Source: Bythopirellula polymerisocia
GTDB taxonomy: Bacteria > Planctomycetota > Planctomycetia > Pirellulales > Lacipirellulaceae
NCBI RefSeq assembly: GCF_007860015.1
Contig: NZ_SJPS01000003.1
Span: forward strand, 434,001 to 498,000
DNA length: 64,000 nt
Direction of reading: 5' to 3'
In this document: positions 17,069 through 26,569 of the stretch, piece after piece
How positions within the stretch are numbered: the first letter of the stretch is position 1
Layout: each line of letters starts with the position of its first letter
Translations under genes and position numbers: made by a program
The notes under the pieces: model-generated
What the model was told of the DNA's origin: nothing
The model's input: only the letters and a program-made list of their open reading frames with translations
Database searches by the model: none

Positions 17069-18061
17069 TTAAGGTTTCAAGCAGTCATGCTGTTTCGCCG
17101 GGAATTCACGCATGTCGACTCTCCAGCTCTTCGAGTTAGGCGGTCCCACCAGTTTTACTTTTTTTCGCCGGAGGTAAACCGTGGGATTAGAAATTTTTCT
17201 GCAGGCGTGTAATTTAGCTATTTCATTTTTCGTCAGAGGCTTGCTCATGAATTCTGGTGGGATGGTGACTGATGGTTCTTCATCCACCTCAGCGGGTTGA
17301 GTTTCTCCTAATGAATGTTTCGCTTGTCCGTTGTCCTCTGCTACTCCAGAGGCACCCAGCGATACACTAACTTGGTGTGGCTCTTTCTGAAAATCCTCTA
17401 TCATTTTTGAGACGACATAAGTTTCATTCGATTGTGAGCTTCTAAGTTTCTCCAGAGCCTCGGATGTCTTCATCCGCATCAGTTCATAGCGAGTATTTAC
17501 ATGCTTGACCAATAAAGCACCCTCGAGATGCTCAAAATACTTATCATCAGTCAAACCAGATCCATGCAGTTCGATCATTATGTCTCGAAGTTCCTGCCAG
17601 TCATTGATTTCTCTGGCATCATTGCCAAGCAGGATTTTATAGTGCATTTCTGCTATGCGACCTTCAGTTGAACGACATTTAAAGCAGAGCCTATCTTCAG
17701 CGTCTCCAGTATCGATTGCATCTGGAGCGAGTTTTCCCGAACTGGGAACCGGATTACCTGACTCACGAGGCCCTCCGCATATTGGGCAGGGGCCATAGTC
17801 CCTTTTTTTTCGCTCTGCCACCTTTTTGGAATTAGATTTCTTCGGTGGTTGCGTTGCAGAAGCCTTTTTCGTAGCAGCGATCTTCGCGTGAGTCGGAGCC
17901 TTTACTTTTCCCTCTATGCAAAGTTTAGCTTTGGCATCGTCCGGGTTGCCGTCGGGAGTGTACCAGTCGTAAATAGTGGCAATCTGGTGAGGTTGGACTT
18001 TCTGCTCGATGAGCTCTTCAATCAATTCTAATTTAACTTTTTTGAGGCTTTGCTTGGCCAT
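17069..18061 (-). CDS. Element protein with zinc-finger-like Cys motifs, unknown
   Basis: 330 residues; ATG 18061 follows AGGAGATT. The N-terminus (ELIEELIEQKVQPHQIATIY) looks like a helical DNA-binding module. A Lys-rich linker follows, then CPICGG and CFKC (~residues 96-130), a possible zinc site. The C-terminal part (MSKPLTKNEIAKLHACRKIS, TVYLRRKKVKLVG, SWRVDMREFP) looks like a winged helix or phage-type DNA-binding end. Family not recognised. It is the first gene of the leftward element operon. Confidence 0.65.
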   Translation of the reverse strand: MAKQSLKKVKLELIEELIEQKVQPHQIATIYDWYTPDGNPDDAKAKLCIEGKVKAPTHAKIAATKKASATQPPKKSNSKKVAERKKRDYGPCPICGGPRESGNPVPSSGKLAPDAIDTGDAEDRLCFKCRSTEGRIAEMHYKILLGNDAREINDWQELRDIMIELHGSGLTDDKYFEHLEGALLVKHVNTRYELMRMKTSEALEKLRSSQSNETYVVSKMIEDFQKEPHQVSVSLGASGVAEDNGQAKHSLGETQPAEVDEEPSVTIPPEFMSKPLTKNEIAKLHACRKISNPTVYLRRKKVKLVGPPNSKSWRVDMREFPAKQHDCLKP

Positions 18062-18576
18062 GAATGTAATCTCCTGTATGGCCAGGCCGACCGACCGGTG
18101 TCACAGGGGAGATTGCTACCTATGACGCCGGCAAGTCTCGCGGGGTTCAATCCGCAAACCCGGTTTGTCAATTTTACCGCAGGGAGTATTCAATCGTTCG
18201 AGGAAAAGATCTTTCCCCGGTCATCGACTTCTGGCACGCCGGTTACGAACCCGGCCAGTGCCCTCCCGGTTTATTCAACTATTTTACGGCAGTTGTTGAT
18301 TTTTCAATATGGGGGGAAATTTAGAGGCGAAAATTGTCAATCTGCCTCAATTTCTGCCATACAGCCGCCTCCCCCACATTTCGCCCCACTCGCTAGTTTC
18401 GCGGCGAGTGACTGGGGAACGGGCGTCGATTTTGACGGCTATGCGTTCGTGTGAATTCTTCGTTCCCAGATTGAACGCCATGGCACCCGCTACCAAGCAC
18501 CCACCTGGCGGGGCTATACTGCCCCGGCGCGTGTTTCCCCCTTTTCCAACGCTGACAGACAGGAATCGCCCCGTCG
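18062..18576. other. Divergent intergenic region at the right side of the element
   Basis: 515 bases between the leftward element operon and the rightward hsdM remnant. No convincing gene. I looked here for a second copy of the tRNA-Val att core and found only TTCGCCCCACT near 18377, too weak to call. The element's right boundary is therefore not fixed here. Confidence 0.45.
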
Positions 18577-19216
18577 ATGGCCATTAATAAATCCGACCTT
18601 TACTCCTCCCTGTGGGCCTCGTGCGATGAGCTGCGTGGCGGCATGGATGCCAGCCAGTACAAGGACTATGTCCTGTTCATGCTGTTCATCAAGTACGTCA
18701 GCGACAAATACGGAGACTCCGATGATTTCGCCCCGCCGGTCAAGATCCCCCAGGGAGCCAGCTTCAAGGACATGATCGCCCTCAAGGGCAAGGCCGACAT
18801 CGGAGACAAGATCAACAAAAAGGTCATCGCGCCGCTCGTGGAAGCGAACTCCCGTCTCGCCCGCAGCGACTACCCGATTTCGATGACCCGAACAAGCTCG
18901 GCGAGGGTCAGGCCAAGGTGGACCGCCTCACCAACCTAGTAGGTATCTTCCAGAAACCCGAGCTGGATTTCTCGAAGAACCGCGCGGAGAACAACGACAT
19001 CCTCGGCGATGCCTACGAGTATCTCATGCGGCACTTTGCCACAGAGAGTGGCAAGAGCAAAGGGCAGTTTTACACCCCGTGGGAGGTCAGCCGGATCATG
19101 GCCCACGTCATCGGCATCTCACCCGAGAATGCCGTGGCTTCGACCACCGCCTACGGACCCTACGTGCGGTTCCGAGTCGTTACTGCTCAAGGTAGCCGCC
19201 CAGGCCGGTAAGGACT
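18577..19216 (+). pseudogene. hsdM: hsdM fragment: type I restriction-modification DNA methyltransferase, frameshifted and truncated
   Basis: The start MAINKSDLYSSLWASCDELR and LFMLFIKYVSDKYGD is a typical HsdM N-terminus. A missing base near 18875 shifts the frame; the true continuation FDDPNKLGEGQAKVDRLTN reads to GQFYTPWEVSRIMAHVIGI. An extra base near 19156 shifts it back, giving the SAM-binding motif DPTCGSESLLLKVAAQAG (usual GSGS). Homology stops around 19216, before the catalytic NPPF/DPPF region. No hsdS or hsdR is present. Type I HsdM methylates adenine with HsdS, but this copy cannot be functional. Confidence 0.85.
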
Positions 19217-19782
19217 CGAACGAATTGCATATGGTGCGGAGTCAGTTAGATTCGCTCTCGAAGCGTTGCAAAAGTGTATGCAATTCGAGCCAGAAATCTG
19301 GGAACATTGTGTCACCGAATTCACCATCCCACCTCACCTGCCTCTACCGCCTCCACAGCTACCTGGAGCGCGGCCGACTCGGTACGACCAAAGAATCCCT
19401 TCCCACAATGCTCCCTGGACACATAGCAGGCCCACCTGGGCACGAACGTTATAGTCGAAGTGGGCTTCGCTAGCCAGGGCCTATTTGCTATCGAGTTGGT
19501 GTCGCAGCTGCAGAGGTCGCCACCACCTCCTTCAGTTTGAGGAGTGGCTAAGAAACTGAGGTTGGTCCACCCGCTGGCAGTTCAGGAATCCAACAAGTTA
19601 CGTAAGTGCTTCTGTCTCAAATTGCAATGGAGTTGAATCAACAACGGCTGCAAGCTCCAAAGCAGTGCTGAGTGAAGCGTTTCCATTGACCCATTCGAGA
19701 GGTGCCAAGGGACTAAAAATCAAGTCAAAATGAGGTTCCCTAATACATTCATCCCGGCTCACCCAATCCCGGCTACGTCAGT
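19217..19782. other. Spacer after hsdM remnant
   Basis: About 560 bases with scattered short frames but no recognisable protein and no ribosome sites. It is probably decayed sequence from the restriction locus. Confidence 0.4.
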
Positions 19783-19887
19783 CTCGGTCGGCACCCGCTG
19801 CGGCGGAACTTCAAATCGAAACCGCCTTGCTCCAAACTGCCCCGCAGCCCGCTGCTACCCTCGGTCGCTCCGAACAGTTCCCTCGCG

Positions 19888-20295
19888 TTGCTCAGCACCG
19901 CAGACGCGGACGAACCGATCGCCGTGAACCTTACGGAACTCGCCGCGCGGATCGCCGGGTATCACGAGGGGCTTGCCGAAGTGGAAACCACCCTCCGCCG
20001 GGCCCGGGAGATCGACCTTTCCTTGATCGGCCAGCAACTGGACCACATCAGATCGCTCAGCCGAGACTTTCGCTTCGTGCGGCTGTACTACGATTCCGTG
20101 ACCCCCGCCGAGCGCCGCATGATGCTTGCATCGAAACCGCTCGAGGCCAGTCTGCAGCAACTGGCACGCCAGTTGGATCGCTACGAAGCAGCGCAGGCAA
20201 CCGATTTTGGTGGTTCGCTCAACCCGGCCGCCGCCGACCAGATCGCCGAATTGCGAGAATTGCTCAACGCCCTCGGCCAACAGACCGGGCACTAA
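19888..20295 (+). CDS. Helical protein fragment, function unknown
   Basis: 135 codons with strong GC preference at third positions and a consistent helical pattern (VNLTELAARIAGYHEGLAEV, TLRRAREIDLSLIGQQLDHI, LYYDSVTPAERRMM, ADQIAELRELLNALGQQTGH), so this frame is almost certainly coding. The first possible start is TTG at 19888. The open frame reaches back to a TAA at 19741-19743 with no ATG or ribosome site, suggesting a lost 5' end. It likely forms coiled coils. Family not recognised. Confidence 0.55.
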   Translation: MLSTADADEPIAVNLTELAARIAGYHEGLAEVETTLRRAREIDLSLIGQQLDHIRSLSRDFRFVRLYYDSVTPAERRMMLASKPLEASLQQLARQLDRYEAAQATDFGGSLNPAAADQIAELRELLNALGQQTGH

Positions 20296-20315
20296 CGGCC
20301 CGGCGCGAGGCGCAT

Positions 20316-20357
20316 AAAAAAAACCTCGCCGAGAATCTCGAAAATTCCTGCGGCGAG
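20316..20357 (-). terminator. Intrinsic terminator of the Gly/Asn-rich protein gene
   Basis: On the minus strand a stem CTCGCCG / CGGCGAG (20357-20351 with 20331-20325) is followed by a run of eight T (20323-20316). It lies 27 bases after the stop of the gene ending at 20384. Confidence 0.8.
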
Positions 20358-20383
20358 AGTGCGTCTCAATCGCTAGCGGGCTC

Positions 20384-21793
20384 TCAGCCCCCTTGGCCGG
20401 AGTTGTCGTCCCCCCCGGCTTCCGGCATGCGGACCATCAGCCAAGTCTGCGTCTTATGAGGACCGAAGTGGACTAGGCACGTCGATTCGTCCTTGGTCAG
20501 ATTCTCGACCCCCGCTTCGAAGACGACATCCGCATTAGACTCGTCGGAAAACTTCCAGGCGGCCCGCTGGGTTTTCTTGTCGATCATCCCTTCAATGGGG
20601 CGACTGTCATCTGTGATGTCGTTGTAGTACGTCCCCGCCAGAATCCCTTCTTTGCTGACCGCCAATTGGATCATCATCCCGCTGTCGGTCGCACTTTCCT
20701 CGGCGACGGCGAACACCCCCAGGGGCATCCACTCTTCTTCGTCAGGCTGCGCAACTGGCGGGATGCTGTCGGCGATTGTCTCGGCCTGCTGGTAGTACTC
20801 TTCGGTGGTGCCCACCTGCTGGTCGTTCATGTAGACATAGTTGTCCCGATACACGACTGTCGAGCCGTAGTCGTAGACCATCGGTTGGGCGAAGTTGTAG
20901 CCAGGCAGCCAGGAGTTCAAGGCCCCCCAAGTCGCGACGCCCCAGCACCAGTTATTGGGGTAGCTGCTCCATCCCCTCTGCCAGCGGGCATAGCCAGGAT
21001 TGAAATTCTGATTCTCCCACCAGTTGTTATTAAAGGGACGATTGACGCCTCCCGCATAGCGGCCCCGCATGTTGTTGATATTGTTTTGGCGATTGTTGTT
21101 GATATTGACATCGCCCACGCGCCTTCCGCCGCCGATATTGTTCGTCCGATCGCCGATGTTCGTGTTGGGATTCACCAGATTATTCTTGGTCCGATCCCCA
21201 ATGTTGGTATTCTCGCGATCATCGATCTGGTTCCCAATGTTGTTCTTTTTGCGGTCTTCGCGATTGTTGGGACGCTTGTCGGCCGTGCCGGGGAGGTCGA
21301 GGAAGCTATTCAAGTCTTTGCTCGAGGGGCGATCTTTTCCGCCAGGCCGGTTAATTTTTCCCAGTTGCGAACCACCCCCTCCCAAATTGGGCCGATCGTC
21401 GCCCCCCAGATTGGGTCGATTGCCGCTCCCTCCCGAGTTGGGGCGGAAGTTCGGGTTTTCGATCGTCTGCGGGCGATTGCCCCCCGCCGCTGGTCGCGAA
21501 GTTTGTGGCCGCGAAGACTGTGGCCGGGACGTTTGGGGACGAGTGGAAGGTCGACTCCCGGCACCGGCATTGCCACGGTTCATCCCCCCCGTTTGGGATC
21601 TGCTCAACCCGCCGCTGGGACGTGCCGCCGAAGCCCTCGAGGCTCCGCCGCCACCGCGAGACATTCCACCCCCTCCGCCGCGGGAACCACCACCTCCGCC
21701 CCCACGTCCACCACCGCCACGAGAAAACGCATCTTGCGAGCAGAGCAGTACGCTCAGCAGCGCAACAACCACTAGAGAAAAACCTTGTTTCAT
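20384..21793 (-). CDS. Gly/Asn-rich exported surface protein (planctomycete mu-protocadherin-like)
   Basis: 469 residues; ATG 21793 follows AAGGAA at seven bases. Signal peptide FSLVVVALLSVLLCSQDAFS. Residues 25-240 are low-complexity: poly-Gly with Arg/Ser, then RPQTSRPQSSRP repeats, then Asn-rich NIGDRT repeats. From ~250 a folded part begins: Trp/Tyr-rich NNNWWENQNFNPGYARWQRG, WCWGVATWGALNSWLPGY, then YDYGSTVVYRDNYVYMNDQQ, and a C-terminal domain (~350-460) with WMPLGVFAVAEE. Proteins of this layout are annotated in planctomycetes as putative mu-protocadherin cell-surface proteins. Probably cell-wall or surface. Function unknown. Confidence 0.85.
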   Translation of the reverse strand: MKQGFSLVVVALLSVLLCSQDAFSRGGGGRGGGGGGSRGGGGGMSRGGGGASRASAARPSGGLSRSQTGGMNRGNAGAGSRPSTRPQTSRPQSSRPQTSRPAAGGNRPQTIENPNFRPNSGGSGNRPNLGGDDRPNLGGGGSQLGKINRPGGKDRPSSKDLNSFLDLPGTADKRPNNREDRKKNNIGNQIDDRENTNIGDRTKNNLVNPNTNIGDRTNNIGGGRRVGDVNINNNRQNNINNMRGRYAGGVNRPFNNNWWENQNFNPGYARWQRGWSSYPNNWCWGVATWGALNSWLPGYNFAQPMVYDYGSTVVYRDNYVYMNDQQVGTTEEYYQQAETIADSIPPVAQPDEEEWMPLGVFAVAEESATDSGMMIQLAVSKEGILAGTYYNDITDDSRPIEGMIDKKTQRAAWKFSDESNADVVFEAGVENLTKDESTCLVHFGPHKTQTWLMVRMPEAGGDDNSGQGG

Positions 21794-21843
21794 CAGAATA
21801 TTCCTTGTGAATTTTTAGATTGTTTAATGACTAGAAAATGGGG

Positions 21844-22788
21844 TCAGTCCGTTTTGCGGACGACCTTCACCGGATCGATATTGGGGAGCAATTCGCCATC
21901 GACTTGGCGTCCCAACGACTTGAAGGTGAAGGAGTCGTCGTCCAGGTACTGATACGTGTTGGTCGACGACGAGAGTCGTCCATCAGCCAGCGTGTTGAGG
22001 GTGTGAATGGTCCAGTTCCCCCCTTCCCCCGACCAACGTCCCACGCCAAAACCGCCTTCGGAGTCGAACACCCACGAGCGAATCGATTCATTCACGGGGT
22101 CCCAGCCGATGATCTGCGTACCAGAAAAATCGAGCTTCCCCTCGACCAGCACATTGAACGATCGCACCAGAAAATTTTTGTTCGTGGTCCAATTACACGA
22201 GGTTTCGATCGACGAGCTGTCGTCCCCATCGACCCATTCGCCGACCATCCACTCCAGTTCCTTGAGATTCTCGTAGTTCGACACCGGCGGGGCTTCTAAC
22301 TCCGCTTCGCTGATGCTGTCTATCTTCCAGCCATTGGCCAAGCGGACGTGGATTGCCTCGTACTCGGTCTCGAGCGGTTCCTCGTCCGGCGAGATCACCC
22401 GCGCGAACCCGCTCTCGATCGCCACACTCGGCGAGATTACGTCCACTTCGGTATTGATCAGTTCCAACCGCACACTCGGGTTATTGGCGAAGTAGCCGGC
22501 AAAACTGGTTTCTAGCGCGGCCCGACCTTCCACGGCCGCCCCACCCGGAGGAGTGTAGGAACCACGCTCGTTCCAATGGCCGGCCAACGCCTTGCCGTCG
22601 TGTCCATTGAAAGCCGCCAGATACGACGCGATCGCCTGACGGATGGCCACCTCATCGGCCGAGGTTGTCGTCGTGCCGGTGGCCGCTGCCGGACTGTTCG
22701 TGGGGACCGGGGGGGTGAGCGTTTGCTGAGCGCAAACCGTCGATACGATGAGCGACCATGCCATAAAGAGTGAAGCGAATGTTTTCAT
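21844..22788 (-). CDS. Exported SgcJ/EcaC-type NTF2-like protein
   Basis: 314 residues from ATG 22788, chosen because the signal peptide begins there (KTFASLFMAWSLIVSTVCAQ). Residues ~40-165 fit the NTF2/SnoaL fold of the SgcJ/EcaC group: DEVAIRQAIASYLAAFNGHD, HWNERGSYTPPGGAAVEGR, then VAIESGFARVI. The C-terminal half (ELEWMVGEWVDGD, FLVRSFNVL, GTQIIGWDPVNESIRSWVFD) is a lipocalin-like beta domain often joined to it. It lies 50 bases before the Gly/Asn-rich gene in the same direction, so the pair is probably one transcription unit. Confidence 0.85.
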   Translation of the reverse strand: MKTFASLFMAWSLIVSTVCAQQTLTPPVPTNSPAAATGTTTTSADEVAIRQAIASYLAAFNGHDGKALAGHWNERGSYTPPGGAAVEGRAALETSFAGYFANNPSVRLELINTEVDVISPSVAIESGFARVISPDEEPLETEYEAIHVRLANGWKIDSISEAELEAPPVSNYENLKELEWMVGEWVDGDDSSSIETSCNWTTNKNFLVRSFNVLVEGKLDFSGTQIIGWDPVNESIRSWVFDSEGGFGVGRWSGEGGNWTIHTLNTLADGRLSSSTNTYQYLDDDSFTFKSLGRQVDGELLPNIDPVKVVRKTD

Positions 22789-23055
22789 TGCGATTCTGCC
22801 TGAGCCGGTGAGGGGAAAGGGGAAATGGACGGGCAGTTCCAAACTCTGCCGTGGCTCGAAATCGTACCAAAAGCAAGTTGCCGCGAGTAGCAGTCTAACG
22901 GTTTTTCTTCAAATCTAATTACGACTAACGAACGTCGCAATTCGCCTGCTTTCGTGGTTTACAACCGATCGAGAACTATTCCGACCATGTTGTTTCCGGT
23001 CAATTGGGTTCTGAATTGATTCTTAACTCGGCGCAAATCGTGGCGGTCGGCTGAA

Positions 23056-23436
23056 ATGGTTTACTCTGGCGTTTGTCACGCCCTCGAAGGCGTTTACGAA
23101 TTCTGCTGCAAAAGTTTATTGCCTGACCAGTTGCGGGCCTGCCCGGTCAATGCGCGGACCTCAAGCATTTGCCGCCACCTCGGCGAGCTGATCGAACGCG
23201 ATAGCGTGGCGGTCAAAATTAAATGCGGTTGCTCTGGCAAGGCCGCCGAGCAGCACCACGTCGCCCACCGTTGCGCAATCCACCAGCGCTGCCTGCCGAC
23301 CCTTGTGCCCAAAGACTTGCAAGCGTGGCGGGAACGTCAGCTGGAGATCGAGATATACCTTCTGTGCCACGTCTGCATAGACCGACAGTCGCTTAAGCTC
23401 CCCACTGCGGCCGTCAGGCCCGCAAGGAATTCTTAA
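23056..23436 (+). CDS. Small Cys/His-rich protein, unknown
   Basis: 126 residues, with coding-like GC bias at third positions. It contains closely spaced Cys and His (KCGCSGK, HHVAHRCAIHQRCLPTL, CHVCIDR), suggesting metal binding. No ribosome site is obvious, and an antisense frame (23161-23370) is also open, so the strand call is only moderately secure. Family not recognised. Confidence 0.45.
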   Translation: MVYSGVCHALEGVYEFCCKSLLPDQLRACPVNARTSSICRHLGELIERDSVAVKIKCGCSGKAAEQHHVAHRCAIHQRCLPTLVPKDLQAWRERQLEIEIYLLCHVCIDRQSLKLPTAAVRPARNS

Positions 23437-23572
23437 ACCGTATCGCGACCACCCTGGCGGTAGGTTTTCCCGAAGGGAGGGCTCCGGTGCCTGGGAGTCG
23501 GGGCTGGCCCTGACGCACGAAATCAGGGAAAAGGTTCGAACCTAATCGATAGGAGGTGACCTTTTGCCGTGG

Positions 23573-24592
23573 TCAAAGCACACTCGCGCCCTGATTGACG
23601 CTGGGCCGTCCTCGTACTTTTAGCGTACGGGATGGGAGTTCCCCGAATTGACGACGGTACTCATTCGAAAACGAACCCAGACGGTGAAAGCCCCAACGTC
23701 GAGCAATCTCGGCAACGGATACATCACTTCCTCGGGCGCCTTTGAGCGTCACCCTCACCTGGTGCAGGCGAATCACTCGAAAGTAGGCTAACGGGCCAAG
23801 ACCGAAAGCTTCGCGGAAAGCTCTCCTTAACGATCGGTCACTGGCGCCGAGTTCCGCACATAACTCAATTGCTGTCAATGGCTCATTCAAACGATCATGC
23901 ATGACATCAAGTGCACGCCTCACCAGAAGCCTGCGATTCTTCTCACGCATTCTGGCAGGTTCCGTCACCGACGGATGCAATAATGCATCAATGAGCCTGC
24001 GCAGGCACTCCATTTCAAGCGATTTTCCTTCCGCGCCGCCTACAATCTTCGGGGACCGAAGTGAGGTAGTCAGCAGTTCGGCAAGTCCTCGTTCGAACCG
24101 TTCCATTGCCTTGGGTTCCGGCCGCAGAGCGCTCCAAGAGGGAAAATTTGTTTCCGAGCTTCCTCCGGCAAGAATACAGGTCATCTCCTGGAGAGTACAC
24201 ACCGGTACCAGCAATGCGCGAATCGACGTGTCTGGTATTGTTTGATTGTTGTATTCGGCTTCGGGAAATTTGGCGATCAGATCGCCGGGATTCAGATTGC
24301 ATCCCGACCACCGAGTGGCTGCGTTTCGGGGTGTGATGGGTATGAACGTGGCGAATTGACTGTCCATGCCGCGAGTGAGAATGGCCTGGTTGGTCTTCGC
24401 TTGGAACAACCGCACCCTCTGCCCAGTCACCACGTCGATACTTCCCTCAAACTTCCCTCGGGACATTTGGTGAAATTGGCCATTCCAGCGGGCAAAGATC
24501 TCCGCGAAGCCTGAAGCGTCATCGAGTTGCCGCGAAAGCACCCTATTCGGAAGCCTCGATAAGGTCGTCTGTGAGTGAGCGCTCTGATCCAT
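23573..24592 (-). CDS. AraC-family transcriptional regulator
   Basis: 339 residues from ATG 24592 (MDQSAHSQTTLSRLP). The frame is open to 25012, but that part is antisense to the sulfatase and non-coding in character. The C-terminal ~100 residues hold the two-HTH AraC domain: PLTAIELCAELGASDRSLRR, AFREAFGLGPLAYFRVIRLH, SVAEIARRWGFHRLGSFSNE, YRRQFGELPS. The N-terminal ~200 residues form the effector-binding part (IFARWNGQFHQMSRGKFEGS). It is divergent from the sulfatase operon across ~210 bases, so it most likely activates that operon. Confidence 0.9.
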   Translation of the reverse strand: MDQSAHSQTTLSRLPNRVLSRQLDDASGFAEIFARWNGQFHQMSRGKFEGSIDVVTGQRVRLFQAKTNQAILTRGMDSQFATFIPITPRNAATRWSGCNLNPGDLIAKFPEAEYNNQTIPDTSIRALLVPVCTLQEMTCILAGGSSETNFPSWSALRPEPKAMERFERGLAELLTTSLRSPKIVGGAEGKSLEMECLRRLIDALLHPSVTEPARMREKNRRLLVRRALDVMHDRLNEPLTAIELCAELGASDRSLRRAFREAFGLGPLAYFRVIRLHQVRVTLKGARGSDVSVAEIARRWGFHRLGSFSNEYRRQFGELPSRTLKVRGRPSVNQGASVL

Positions 24593-24803
24593 GGTGAAAT
24601 TAGACGTGGGCGGTTTGGCCGAAAGCGGATATTCCCAGATTTGTAACCTACACTTATTTTGGCCCCTAAAGTAGGATAAATCTTTGCACATCTGATTACC
24701 GCTTCCGCGGTTACGACTGTGCCTGCTGAAGCCCGGTCCTCCAAAGACCCTCTGCTTTCTATTATTGGCAACTGAAAATCTGTTCCTGGTCGAGGAGTTT
24801 AGA

Positions 24804-26546
24804 ATGCGTTCGATGCCTATCTGTTTGCTGGCGATTGCAGCAACCATTTGGGGCTCGCCCTCTGTCGGTCTTGCCCAGACATCGGAGCCGAAACCGAATA
24901 TACTCCTGATCGTCGGTGACGACATTGGTTTCGGCGATCTTGGCATCTGCGGTTCCATCACCAAAACGCCAAACCTGGACCGCCTTTCTAAACGCGGTAC
25001 ATTATTCACCAACTTTCATGCGTCGCCGGTTTGTTCGGTCTCCAGGGCCATGCTGCTGACCGGCAACGACCCGATTGAAGTTGGCCTTGGTGCGTTCGAC
25101 TACGCACTCTATCCACCTGCCGAAGGCAAACCCGGTTACGAAGCCTTCCTCACGAGGACAACCGCCACGATTGCGGAGATACTCCAGGACGCCGGGTATC
25201 GGACTTACATGGTGGGCAAGTGGCACCTGGGAGGAACCCATCACGGCGGACAAGGACCGCATGAGTGGGGGTTTGACCGCAGTTACGCCATTTACACCGG
25301 CGGTTCCAATCATTGGAACCAGGGTGTGTTTCATGTCGATATGCACGATCCAGCAGTCGTCGCCACGGTCAAAGCCGGCAAGATACCTAAGGAGCCGTTT
25401 TACGAGGACGGTAAAGAGGTCGATCGCCCCTTGGGCATCTATTCTGACGACCTTTACACCTCGAAAATGCTGGAATACCTCGAACAAGGCAGAGAGTCAG
25501 GGAAGCCATTCTTCGCCTACATGGCTTACACCACCGCACACGCACCTTTGCAATCGCCCGATTTCCTGATTGACAAGTATTATGAGCATTACCTGAAGCT
25601 AGGTTTCGAGGGGGTCAAGCGTGCTCGATTTGACTCCCAGAAAGCGCTCGGCATCATTCCCCAGAATGCCGTCTTCCCAGAGACGAGCAAAAACCGCTTA
25701 CTTCGTGCTTGGTCAAGTCTTCCGGATGAGGAGAAACGCCGGCAGGCTCGATCCATGGCGACTTACTCGGCAATGATGGAGTCGCAAGATTACCACATCG
25801 GTATGCTGCTGAATTATCTTCGCGAGACAGGGCAGCTTGATAATACGTTGATCGTCTACATGGCCGACAACGGTCCAGAGGGATTGGACGAGCGCGGTGA
25901 ACTGAGCAACCCAGCCGCGACCAAGTGGATCAGAAGTAATTTCAGCCAGGAATTCGATCACATCGGTCGCGGAGACGCGTTTGCTTTCATCGGCACTGAC
26001 TGGGCCAACGCTTCGACCGGAGGGTTGCGATGGTGGAAGTGGTTCATTGGCGAGGGTGGTATTCGTGTTCCCATGGTGGTGGTTCCGCCGCAAAAAATCT
26101 CTGCGGCACGAGTAGGACAGATGACCAAGGAATTTGCCAGTGTGAAAGATGTACCGATGACGATTCTCGATTACGCAGGACTCGAGCATCCGCAGCGTGA
26201 GTATAAAGGCAGACAGATTGTTCCTCCCTCTGGTGTGTCGATGCGGGGCTTCCTTGAAGGTAGAGTGGAACAACCTCGCAACGATGAACAATGGGTTGCG
26301 TTTGAGCTGTTTGGAAATAGTTACGTCATTGCAGGCGACTACAAGGCCATTCGAGTGCGTACCGGCATGTACGGCGACGGCAAATGGCACCTTTACAACA
26401 TCAAGAACGATCCGGGGGAAACCCGTCCTCTGGACCGGGAAATGCCCGATAGTCTGGCGCGACTGATTGCGATTTATGAACAGTACGCAAGAGACAAAGG
26501 AGTCGTCCCCGTCGCTGAAGACTGGAACCCTTGGCATAGTTCATAG
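24804..26546 (+). CDS. Arylsulfatase-type sulfatase, exported
   Basis: 580 residues; ATG 24804 follows GAGGAG. Signal peptide ICLLAIAATIWGSPSVGLAQ. Sulfatase fold: NILLIVGDDIGFGDLGICG (metal-binding Asp pair), TPNLDRLSKRGTLFTNFHAS, active-site block PVCSVSRAMLLTG, YRTYMVGKWHLGG, GFDRSYAIYTGG, NTLIVYMADNGPEG. The formylglycine motif is normally C/S-x-P/A-x-R; here it is C-S-V-S-R. The enzyme would hydrolyse sulfate esters, probably of marine glycans, in the periplasm. First gene of an operon with a hydrolase 23 bases downstream. Confidence 0.92.
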   Translation: MRSMPICLLAIAATIWGSPSVGLAQTSEPKPNILLIVGDDIGFGDLGICGSITKTPNLDRLSKRGTLFTNFHASPVCSVSRAMLLTGNDPIEVGLGAFDYALYPPAEGKPGYEAFLTRTTATIAEILQDAGYRTYMVGKWHLGGTHHGGQGPHEWGFDRSYAIYTGGSNHWNQGVFHVDMHDPAVVATVKAGKIPKEPFYEDGKEVDRPLGIYSDDLYTSKMLEYLEQGRESGKPFFAYMAYTTAHAPLQSPDFLIDKYYEHYLKLGFEGVKRARFDSQKALGIIPQNAVFPETSKNRLLRAWSSLPDEEKRRQARSMATYSAMMESQDYHIGMLLNYLRETGQLDNTLIVYMADNGPEGLDERGELSNPAATKWIRSNFSQEFDHIGRGDAFAFIGTDWANASTGGLRWWKWFIGEGGIRVPMVVVPPQKISAARVGQMTKEFASVKDVPMTILDYAGLEHPQREYKGRQIVPPSGVSMRGFLEGRVEQPRNDEQWVAFELFGNSYVIAGDYKAIRVRTGMYGDGKWHLYNIKNDPGETRPLDREMPDSLARLIAIYEQYARDKGVVPVAEDWNPWHSS

Positions 26547-26569
26547 ACTGAGAAACAGGTCCCATTCGC

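Noticed and set aside
18370..18390. TTCGCCCCACT as right att of the 12-18 kb element
   Set aside because: Too short and with an extra base relative to the tRNA-Val core; not tRNA-like around it.
20666..21775. 369-codon plus-strand open frame
   Set aside because: Antisense of the Gly/Asn-rich exported protein; low-complexity codons keep the opposite strand open. No ribosome site or family.
23520..23545. GGTTCGAACC resembling a tRNA T-loop
   Set aside because: No acceptor, D or anticodon arms can be folded around it.
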